Notes under the pieces: model-generated
What the model saw: the letters and a program-made list of their open reading frames with translations, nothing else
The model's database searches: none
What the model was told of the DNA's origin: nothing
Program-made: the position numbers and the translations under genes
Source: Caulobacter segnis
GTDB lineage: Bacteria > Pseudomonadota > Alphaproteobacteria > Caulobacterales > Caulobacteraceae
Assembly: GCF_029543125.1 (NCBI RefSeq)
Contig: NZ_JARQWW010000001.1
Span: 186,001 to 250,000, forward strand
Length of the DNA stretch: 64,000 nt
Direction of reading: 5' to 3'
Shown: piece after piece, positions 55,569 through 62,540 of the stretch
Position numbering within the stretch: the stretch's first letter is position 1
How the letters are laid out: every line of letters starts with the position of its first letter

Positions 55569-57692
55569 TTGCAGCGTCGAACCTTCCTGGCGGCCACCGC
55601 CGCCACCGGCCTCGCGGCCGCCCTGGCCCCTACCCTGTCCATGGCCCAGACCAATCCCCTGACCCAGAAGTGGACCGGCCCCTATGGCGGCGTCCCCGCC
55701 TTCGATAAGGCCAAGGTCTCGGACGTGAAGGCCGCCCTCGAAATCGGCATGGCCGAGAACCTGAAGGAGATCGACGCGATCACGGCCAACACGGCCGCGC
55801 CGACCTTCGACAACACCATCGTCCCGCTTGAGGACGCCGGCCGCACCCTGAGCGACGTGTTCACCTACTGGGGCATCTGGGGCGGCAACATGAGCACGCC
55901 CGAGTTCCGCGCCGTGCAGCAGGAGATGAGCCCGGTCCTGGCCGCGTTCAACGACAAGATCAACCAGAACCCCGCGCTCTTCAAACGCGTGGAGGCGGTC
56001 TACAACTCCCCCGCCAAGGCCAAGCTGACGCCCGAGCAGCAGCGCGTGACCTGGCTGTACTACACCAACTTCGTGCGCCAGGGCGCCAAGCTGGACGCCG
56101 CCGCCAAGACCCGCATCGGCGAGATCAACAAGCGCCTGGCGACCCTGTTCTCGACCTTCAGCAACAACCTGTTGGCGGATGAGGAGACCTATATCGAGCT
56201 GACCCAGGCCGATCTGGCCGGCCTGCCCGACAGCCTGAAGGCCGGCGCCGCCGCCTCGGCCAAGGATCGCGGGCTGGAAGGCAAGTGGGTGATCGTCAAC
56301 ACCCGCTCCAGCGTCGATCCCTACCTGACCAACGCCACCAACCGCGCCATGCGCGAGAAGGTCTGGCGCGCCTTCGTCAACCGCGGCGACAACGGCGACG
56401 CGCACGACAACAACAAGATCATCACCGAGATCCTGAAGCTGCGCGTCGAGCGCGCCAAGCTGCTGGGCTACAAGACGCACGCTCACTGGCGGGTCGAGAA
56501 CAGCATGGCCAAGACGCCGGAAGCGGCCATGGAGCTGATGGAGGCGGTGTGGAAGCCGGCCATCGCCCAGGTCGCCATCGACGTGGCCGAGATGCAGAAG
56601 ATCGTCGACGCGGAGAAGGGCGGCTTCAAGCTGGCGCCTTGGGATTACCGCTTCTACGCGGAGAAGGTCCGCAAGGCGAAGTACGACCTCGATATGAACG
56701 AGGTGAAGCCGTACATGCAGATGGAGAAGCTGCGCGAAGGCATGTTCTGGGCCGCCGGCCAGCTCTACGGCTTCGAGTTCAAGCAGATCGACAACGTGCC
56801 GGTCTATCACCCCGACGTCCGCGTCTGGGAGGTGAACCGCGGCGGCAAGCTGGTCGGCCTGTGGTACTTCGATCCCTATGCCCGCCAGGGCAAGCGCTCG
56901 GGCGCCTGGATGAACGCCTATCGCGGCCAGGAGAAGTTCAAGGGCGACATCAAGACGATCGTCTCGAACAACTCCAACTTCATCAAGGGCGCGCCCGGCG
57001 AGCCGGTGCTCATCTCCTGGGATGACGCCAGCACCATGTTCCACGAGTTCGGCCACGCCCTGCACGGCCTGAACTCCGACGTGGTCTATCCGAGCGTGGC
57101 CGGCACCGCGGTGGCCCGTGACTATGTGGAGTTCCCGAGCCAGCTGAACGAGCACTGGCTGCCGACTAAGGAAGTGCTCAACAAGTTCGCCGTCCACTAC
57201 CAGACCGGCGCGACGATCCCGCAGGCCCTGGTCGACAAGATCAAGGCCGCCGACAAGTTCGGCCAGGGCTTCGACACCACCGAGTATCTGGCCTCGGCCC
57301 TGATCGACATGAAGCTGCACCTGGCCGGCGACGTGACCATCGATCCGGACGCCTTCGAGCGCGACGAGCTGGCGAAGCTGAACATGCCGAGCGAGATCGT
57401 CATGCGTCACCGCACCCCGCAGTTCGGCCACGTCTTCTCGTCCGACGGCTATTCGGCCGGCTACTACAGCTATCTGTGGGCCGACACGATCACCGCGGAC
57501 GTGGGCGAGGCGTTCAAGGAGGCGCCGGGCGGCTACTACGACAAGGCGGTCGCCAAGAAGCTGCACGACGACATCATGTCGAAGGGCAACTCCATCGACC
57601 CGGCCCAGCAGTTCCGCAACTTCCGCGGCCGCGATCCGAAGATCGGCGCCCTGATGCGCGACCGGGGCTTCCCGGTGCCGCCGGGGGCGTAA
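55569..57692 (+). CDS. Exported M3-family metallopeptidase (Dcp/oligopeptidase type) with Tat-like signal
   Basis: A 707-residue zinc peptidase. The motif TMFHEFGHALHGL near residue 491 (HExxH, with the downstream Glu in the next helix) is the M3 active site; members include dipeptidyl carboxypeptidase. The start is a TTG at 55569 with GGAG eight bases upstream. This yields QRRTFLAATAATGLAAALAP, a twin-arginine signal, then a cleavage site at SMAQ. Export in folded form to the periplasm is implied. The C-terminus has the family Tyr/His region YSAGYYSYLWAD. A terminator follows. Confidence 0.92.
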   Translation: MQRRTFLAATAATGLAAALAPTLSMAQTNPLTQKWTGPYGGVPAFDKAKVSDVKAALEIGMAENLKEIDAITANTAAPTFDNTIVPLEDAGRTLSDVFTYWGIWGGNMSTPEFRAVQQEMSPVLAAFNDKINQNPALFKRVEAVYNSPAKAKLTPEQQRVTWLYYTNFVRQGAKLDAAAKTRIGEINKRLATLFSTFSNNLLADEETYIELTQADLAGLPDSLKAGAAASAKDRGLEGKWVIVNTRSSVDPYLTNATNRAMREKVWRAFVNRGDNGDAHDNNKIITEILKLRVERAKLLGYKTHAHWRVENSMAKTPEAAMELMEAVWKPAIAQVAIDVAEMQKIVDAEKGGFKLAPWDYRFYAEKVRKAKYDLDMNEVKPYMQMEKLREGMFWAAGQLYGFEFKQIDNVPVYHPDVRVWEVNRGGKLVGLWYFDPYARQGKRSGAWMNAYRGQEKFKGDIKTIVSNNSNFIKGAPGEPVLISWDDASTMFHEFGHALHGLNSDVVYPSVAGTAVARDYVEFPSQLNEHWLPTKEVLNKFAVHYQTGATIPQALVDKIKAADKFGQGFDTTEYLASALIDMKLHLAGDVTIDPDAFERDELAKLNMPSEIVMRHRTPQFGHVFSSDGYSAGYYSYLWADTITADVGEAFKEAPGGYYDKAVAKKLHDDIMSKGNSIDPAQQFRNFRGRDPKIGALMRDRGFPVPPGA

Positions 57693-57711
57693 GGCTTCGG
57701 CTGAACAAAGG

Positions 57712-57741
57712 AACGGCCGGGGAGCGATCCCCGGCCGTTTT
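57712..57741 (+). terminator. Rho-independent terminator of the M3 peptidase gene
   Basis: ACGGCCGGGG (57713-57722), loop AGCGAT, CCCCGGCCGT (57729-57738), then TTT. A perfect stem 20 bases after the stop. Confidence 0.9.
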
Positions 57742-57772
57742 CAATCCTGATCGATAGGGCGCCACACTATCA

Positions 57773-57884
57773 CCCGCTCATCCCCGCGAAGGCGGGGACC
57801 CAAGCGGCGTTCACGGGTCGATCCGCAGCCTGCGCCCCAAACTCGGACTCAGCTTGGCTCCCCGCCTTCGCGGGGATGAGCGGG
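57773..57884. repeat. Palindromic repeat, family B copy 4
   Basis: CCCGCTCATCCCCGCGAAGG with CGGGGACCCAAGCGGCGTTC is mirrored by CTTGGCTCCCCGCCTTCGCG with GGGATGAGCGGGT. The 30-base left arm is nearly identical to copy 2, including ACCCAAGCGGCGTTC. It separates the convergent M3 peptidase and membrane-protein genes. Confidence 0.86.
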
Positions 57885-57894
57885 TTTCATCTGC

Positions 57895-58311
57895 CTAGGC
57901 CTGCGCCACAGCCGGCGTCTTCCAGTTGCGGGCCAGGGCGAGGAAGACCGCGCCGGCGAAGAAGAAGAAGCCGAGGATCACGCTGGGCGGCCCGACCATG
58001 TAGAGGCCCATCATCAGCTGCTTCGAGGCCGCCGAGCCGGACAGGTAGAGGTAGAGCACCGTGGTCATGCAGATGACCCCGATGTTGGTGAAGACGTAGT
58101 TGGTCGCCGCCAGCCAGTTGGGCGTGCGACGGCCCATCACCGCGTAGAACAGGCCCATCAGCGCCTGGCTGACCCAGCCGATCAGATTCAGGTGCGCGTG
58201 GGCGCTGTAGGTCTCGTGATGGTGGGTCAGGCTCATGGCCATGCCCCACAGCACGCCGATCAGGATGTAGACCGTGGCGGTGGCGAAGAAGACATAAGGC
58301 CAGCGGTTCAT
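57895..58311 (-). CDS. Four-helix membrane protein resembling heme-copper oxidase subunit I segments
   Basis: A 138-residue protein with four membrane helices. The stretch HHHETYSAHAHLNLIGWVSQ followed by ALMGLFYAVMG has the His-rich, Gly-Trp pattern seen in cytochrome oxidase/NorB-like small proteins. It is far too short to be an oxidase. It may bind heme or be a remnant-like stand-alone family. It overlaps the upstream GST gene by four bases (ATGA), so both are translated together. Confidence 0.65.
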   Translation of the reverse strand: MNRWPYVFFATATVYILIGVLWGMAMSLTHHHETYSAHAHLNLIGWVSQALMGLFYAVMGRRTPNWLAATNYVFTNIGVICMTTVLYLYLSGSAASKQLMMGLYMVGPPSVILGFFFFAGAVFLALARNWKTPAVAQA

Positions 58312-58979
58312 GCGGCGACCCCTTGGGCTTCAGCGGCGCGCTGGGCCAGCCAGGCGTTGAACGGGGCGTAGGCGGGAGCAAAGCCCGGACGCGCGCGCAT
58401 GCGCTGCATCCAGGCGGCGACCCTGGGCCAGGGCGACAGGTCGAAGCCCCCCGCCTCGCCGAAGCTGACGAAGGTCGCGCCCAGATAGTCGGCGATGGTG
58501 ATCTGGTCCCCGCAGACGAAGCCGCCGTCGGCCAGCATCACGTCGTTGAGCACGGCCATCCAGCGGGCGGCGCGGGTGCGGCCGTAGGTGACCAGGGCCT
58601 GGACGCCGGCGGGGTCGAGGCCTTCCGGCGGCATGACGGCCACATAGACGCCGAACACGCACAGGTCCTTGTGCAGGTTGGTGGCGAACCAATCCATCGC
58701 CTCGTTCACCCGGGCGCGGGCGCGCAACTCCACCGGATAGGCGGGCGAGGCCGTGCGGTCGGCCAAGTACTTGAGGATCGCCGAGCATTCGCCGAGGGCG
58801 AAGTCGCCATCCACGAAGTAGGGCACGATGCCGTTCGGGTTGATGCTCAGATAGTCCGGATGCTGGGCGCCGCCGGTGAGCATGTCCACATGGACGAGTT
58901 CGAGATTGATGCCGTTTTCGGCGGCGAAGTGCAGCACCGGCCGCGAGGTGGTGGAGATCGGATCGCTATAGAGTTTCAT
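58308..58979 (-). CDS. Glutathione S-transferase family protein
   Basis: A 223-residue protein. The thioredoxin-fold half starts MKLYSDPISTTSRPVLHFAA, where a Ser in STTSRP is the likely catalytic residue. It contains NPNGIVPYFVDGDFALGECS, the cis-Pro and Glu-Ser pair that bind glutathione. The helical half has GDQITIADYLGATF, the N-capping box. It resembles beta/theta-class bacterial GSTs. It is divergent from the LysR gene and shares an operon with the four-helix protein. Confidence 0.9.
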   Translation of the reverse strand: MKLYSDPISTTSRPVLHFAAENGINLELVHVDMLTGGAQHPDYLSINPNGIVPYFVDGDFALGECSAILKYLADRTASPAYPVELRARARVNEAMDWFATNLHKDLCVFGVYVAVMPPEGLDPAGVQALVTYGRTRAARWMAVLNDVMLADGGFVCGDQITIADYLGATFVSFGEAGGFDLSPWPRVAAWMQRMRARPGFAPAYAPFNAWLAQRAAEAQGVAA

Positions 58980-59026
58980 GATGTGCCCCTGACAGGCGGG
59001 GCGGAATAACGACGTCCGCAGAACGC

Positions 59027-59045
59027 TGCAATGTCGGCTGTTGCA
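59027..59045. promoter_or_regulatory. LysR-type operator between the GST operon and the LysR gene
   Basis: TGCAA-N9-TTGCA is a perfect interrupted palindrome fitting the T-N11-A core of LysR-family sites. It lies 32 bases before the LysR start and about 50 bases before the GST start on the other strand. This suggests control of both. Confidence 0.6.
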
Positions 59046-59077
59046 ACCCTGTTATGCGTTTGTGCAGAATAGGCCTC

Positions 59078-59983
59078 ATGGACTGGAACGACCTGCGCGT
59101 CTTCCTGGCCGTAGCGCGGCAGGGCAGCGCGCTGGGGGCGGCCGCCGAACTTCAGGTGAACCAGACGACGGTGGGACGTCGGCTGGATGCGCTGGAGCAC
59201 GCCCTGGGCTTCAAGCTGATCGAACGCAGCCAGACCGGAAGCCGCCTGACCGAGGCCGGCGAGAAACTGCTGCCCCATGCGCAGAAGGTGGAGGCGGAGT
59301 TCACGGCCCTGACGCGGCAGGCGTCCGCCCTGCGGCGGGACCTGTCGGGCACCCTGCGCCTGACCCTGGCGGACATGGCGGCCAACATGGTCATGCCGGC
59401 CCTGTCGGAGTTCCGCGTCCTCTATCCCGACATCACGGTGGAGCTGATCATCACCGACCAGTTCCTGGACATCGCGGCGGGCGAGGCGGACCTCGCCCTG
59501 CGGGGCACCGCCGAGCTGGAGGATTCCAATCTCGTGGCGCGCAAGCTGGCGACCTTCGAGTTCGCCATCTTCTGCAGCCGAAGCTATGCGCAGCGCCATG
59601 GGGTCCCGCGTACGCCGGATGAGTTACGAAGCCACATCCTGATCGGCGGCGAAGGGCCGATCTCGAACCTGCCCGTGGTGAAATGGATGTTCGCCCAGGC
59701 GCCGGGCGCGGAGGTGCGGTGCCGCTCCAACAGCCTGGGCAACATGATCATGGCGATCAGCAACGGCCTGGGCGTAGGGCCCGGGCCTCTGCTGATGCTG
59801 ACGGATCACCAGGAGCTGGTGCTGTGCATGAGGCCGGACCCGCCGATCATCGGCGGCAGCTGGCTGGTCACACGGGAGGACCTGAAGAACAGCCCCCGCG
59901 TCCGCGCCTTCATCGACTTCCTGGTCCCCTATTTCGAGCTGCAGTTCCGAAAGGCCCAGGAAGGCTTCAACCCGAACCCCTAG
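59078..59983 (+). CDS. LysR-family transcriptional regulator
   Basis: A 301-residue regulator. The HTH is at residues 1-60 (MDWNDLRVFLAVARQGSALG, then VNQTTVGRRLDALEHALGFK). The effector domain shows the SGTLRLTL and LALRGTAELEDSNLVARKLA pattern of the group that regulates divergent GST or oxidoreductase genes. ATG 59078 follows the operator. It likely controls the GST operon and itself. Its TAG stop overlaps that of the convergent thiolase. Confidence 0.93.
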   Translation: MDWNDLRVFLAVARQGSALGAAAELQVNQTTVGRRLDALEHALGFKLIERSQTGSRLTEAGEKLLPHAQKVEAEFTALTRQASALRRDLSGTLRLTLADMAANMVMPALSEFRVLYPDITVELIITDQFLDIAAGEADLALRGTAELEDSNLVARKLATFEFAIFCSRSYAQRHGVPRTPDELRSHILIGGEGPISNLPVVKWMFAQAPGAEVRCRSNSLGNMIMAISNGLGVGPGPLLMLTDHQELVLCMRPDPPIIGGSWLVTREDLKNSPRVRAFIDFLVPYFELQFRKAQEGFNPNP

Positions 59984-61218
59984 ACCCGCTCGATGATGAT
60001 CGCCGGGGCCATGCCGCCGGCGGCGCACATGGTCACCAGGCCGCGCTTCAGATCGCGGCGCTCCAGCTCGTCCAGGATGGTCCCGATGAGGATGGAGCCG
60101 GTGGCGCCGATGGGGTGGCCCAGCGCCATGGCCCCGCCGTTCACATTGACCTTCTTCCGGTCGAGGTTGAGGTCGCGGATGAACTTCTCGGCCACAACGG
60201 CGAAGGCCTCGTTGATCTCCCACAGGTCGATGTCGTCGGGGGTCAGCCCGGCCTTCTGCAGCGCCTTCTTCGCCGCCGGGACCGGGGCGTTGAGCATCAG
60301 GGTCGGGCTGTCGCCCACATTGGCGGTGGCGACCACCCGGGCCCGCGCCTTCAACCCGTTGCGGGCGGCGTAGTCGGGCGAGGCCAGCAGCAGGGCGGCC
60401 GCCCCGTCCACCACGCCCGACGAATTGCCCGCGTGGTGCATGTGGCGGATCTTCAGGTCCGGATAGACCTGGTTGATCAGGCCGGCATAGGTCGTGCCCG
60501 CCTCGTCGAGCTGGATGCCCGCCATCATCTCGAAGGCGGGCTTGAGGGTGGAGAGCCCCTCCAGCGTCGTCTGCGGGCGGGGGAACTCCTCGCGATCCAG
60601 GGCCACGGAGCCGTCGTCGCGCAGGACCGGGATCAAAGCGCGGTCGAAGTGGCCGTTGCGGATTGCGTGGTCGGCGCGCTCCTGGCTGACCATGGCCAGC
60701 TCATCCAGGGCCTGGCGCTCGATCCCCTCCAGCGTGGCGATGGCGTCGGCGCAGACCCCCTGGTGGCTCTGCGGATGGCGGGCGCGCAGGCGCAGGTTGC
60801 CGGCGTCCATCATCGGCGGCTTGGTCGGGTCGGCGGTGGCGGCGGTGTAGCTCATCATCTCAGTGCCGCCGGCGATGACCAGATCCTCCATGCCCGACAT
60901 GATCTGGGCGGCGGCCAGGTTCACCGTGGTGATGCCCGAACCGCAGAAGCGGTCCAGGGTCACGCCGCTGGCGCGGATGTCGTAGCCGGCGTCGAGGGCG
61001 GCCATGCGGCCCAGGTCCCCGCCCTGCTTGCCGCGCTGGCTGCTGGTGCCCCAGATGATGTCGTCCACCTGGGCGGTGTTCAGTTTGTTGCGCTCGGCGA
61101 TCGCCTTGAGCACGGCGGCGGCCAGGTGCTGGGGATGGAAGTCGGCCAGAGCCCCCTTCCCCACTTTGCCGATGCCGCGCGGCGTGCGGCAGGCGTCGAT
61201 GATCAAGGCTTCCGGCAT
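59980..61218 (-). CDS. Acetyl-CoA C-acyltransferase (thiolase, FadA-like)
   Basis: A 412-residue thiolase. The nucleophile lies in VTLDRFCGSGITTVNLAA, the catalytic His in WEINEAFAVV (Asn-Glu-Ala-Phe) and NVNGGAMALGHPIGATGS, and the second Cys in VTMCAAGGMAPA. Compared with the first thiolase (47470), this one has the more typical catalytic loops. It probably acts in beta-oxidation or polyhydroxyalkanoate-related steps. No hydratase/dehydrogenase partner is adjacent. Confidence 0.93.
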   Translation of the reverse strand: MPEALIIDACRTPRGIGKVGKGALADFHPQHLAAAVLKAIAERNKLNTAQVDDIIWGTSSQRGKQGGDLGRMAALDAGYDIRASGVTLDRFCGSGITTVNLAAAQIMSGMEDLVIAGGTEMMSYTAATADPTKPPMMDAGNLRLRARHPQSHQGVCADAIATLEGIERQALDELAMVSQERADHAIRNGHFDRALIPVLRDDGSVALDREEFPRPQTTLEGLSTLKPAFEMMAGIQLDEAGTTYAGLINQVYPDLKIRHMHHAGNSSGVVDGAAALLLASPDYAARNGLKARARVVATANVGDSPTLMLNAPVPAAKKALQKAGLTPDDIDLWEINEAFAVVAEKFIRDLNLDRKKVNVNGGAMALGHPIGATGSILIGTILDELERRDLKRGLVTMCAAGGMAPAIIIERV

Positions 61219-61292
61219 GGCGCGTCTCCCCGTTCGTTCTGTGTTGGGAGAAGCTTCGGCGGGTTGGCCCTACGTCAGTCCAGCCCCTTATT

Positions 61293-62279
61293 TCACCGAC
61301 TGCCGTAGCCGCCGATCACCGGCAGGATTTCGCCGGTGATGTAGCTCGAGGTGTGGGGCGAGGCGAGGAAGACGTAGGACGGCGCCAGCTCTTCCGGCTG
61401 GGCCGGGCGGCCCATGGGCGTGTCCTCGCCGAAATGGGCGACCACCTCGGCCTGCTTGTCGCTGGGGTTCAGGGGCGTCCAGACCGGACCGGGGGCTACG
61501 GCGTTCACCCGGATGCCCTTGGGGATCAGGTGCGTGGCCAGGGAGCGCGTGAAGGCGTGAATGCCGCCCTTGGTGGTCGAGTAGTCCAGCAAGTCCTTGT
61601 TGCCCATCAGGCCGGTGACCGAGCCCGACATGACAATGGCCGAACCGGGCTTCATATGCGGCACGGCGGCCTGGGCCATGAAGAAGTAGCCGTAGAGATT
61701 GGTCTTCAGGGTGGCGTCGAAGTGCTCTTCGGTCAGCTCCTCCAGAGAGGGAGCGTGGACCTGGAAGGCGGCGTTGTTGACCAGGACATCCAGCTTGCCC
61801 AGCTCCTTCACCGTCTGCTCGACGGCGGCCTGGCAGAAGGCGCGGCTGCGCACGTCGCCCTTGATGACGATGGCGCGGCGCCCTTCCTTCTCGACAGCCT
61901 TCTTCGTGGTCTCGGCGTCCTCATCCTCGTCCAGATGAAGGATGGCGATGTCGGCGCCTTCGCGGGCGAACAGGACCGCAACCGAGCGGCCGATGCCGCT
62001 GTCGCCGCCGGTGATGATGGCGACCTTGTCGAGCAGCTTCTCCGACCCCTTGTAGAAGGGCGCGTCGTACATGGGAGCCAGATCGAGGTCCGCCTCCGAG
62101 CCCGGCTTGGCCTGGTGCTGGGCCGGCAAAGGCGGCACGGGATATTCACGCCCGCCCGCCTGCATCGCGAAAGAGCGTTCTTCCTCCCCCGCCGCCTTGT
62201 CAGCGCGGTCGACCTGATCCTGCACCTTGCGCTGCTGATCGGCGGCGCGTTCGGCCTGCTGGGCGTGGTTGTCGGTCAT
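61293..62279 (-). CDS. Short-chain dehydrogenase/reductase (YghA/GS39-like)
   Basis: A 328-residue NAD(P)-dependent oxidoreductase. A charged N-terminal extension of about 85 residues (QQAERAADQQRKVQDQVDRA and on) precedes the Rossmann core. The core has KVAIITGGDSGIGRSVAVLF (cofactor motif), VLVNNAAFQ, the catalytic SGSVT and YSTTKGG (Tyr-x-x-x-Lys), and APGPVWTPL. The extension and C-terminus fit the YghA/general stress protein 39 group. Substrate unknown. Confidence 0.9.
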   Translation of the reverse strand: MTDNHAQQAERAADQQRKVQDQVDRADKAAGEEERSFAMQAGGREYPVPPLPAQHQAKPGSEADLDLAPMYDAPFYKGSEKLLDKVAIITGGDSGIGRSVAVLFAREGADIAILHLDEDEDAETTKKAVEKEGRRAIVIKGDVRSRAFCQAAVEQTVKELGKLDVLVNNAAFQVHAPSLEELTEEHFDATLKTNLYGYFFMAQAAVPHMKPGSAIVMSGSVTGLMGNKDLLDYSTTKGGIHAFTRSLATHLIPKGIRVNAVAPGPVWTPLNPSDKQAEVVAHFGEDTPMGRPAQPEELAPSYVFLASPHTSSYITGEILPVIGGYGSR

Positions 62280-62540
62280 GGGAAGGCCTCGAAAGCTGGC
62301 GTGGAGTTGCGAGGACAACGCCGTGCGGACGCGCGAGTTCGGCCCTGCAGACTCTCAAAACTTGATTTTGACGGCCTTCTCGCCCATAAGGCCCGCTTTC
62401 CGGCGCAGCATTGCCAGCGCCCTCCACCGCCACGACCCCGGCCTGGGAGACCAGGACACCATCCGGACGAGGGCGGCGAGGCCCCCCGTCGACGTGATCG
62501 TCCACGGGGGCTGGCCGCGTTGCGCGCATGGGTGAGCTGA
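62280..62540 (+). other. Intergenic region before ffh with two hairpins
   Basis: A 261-base gap between the divergent SDR and ffh genes. CCTGG-GAGA-CCAGG at 62442-62455 is a GNRA-capped hairpin. CCCCCGT (62483-62489) with ACGGGGG (62504-62510) forms a longer stem, extended inward by GAC/GTC past one mismatch. No protein-like frame is convincing. It may be a structured ffh leader or a small RNA. Confidence 0.4.

Noticed and set aside
62280..62540. SRP RNA or tRNA gene next to ffh
   Set aside because: No GGAAGCAGCC-like SRP core and no T-loop GTTCGA with a cloverleaf could be found.
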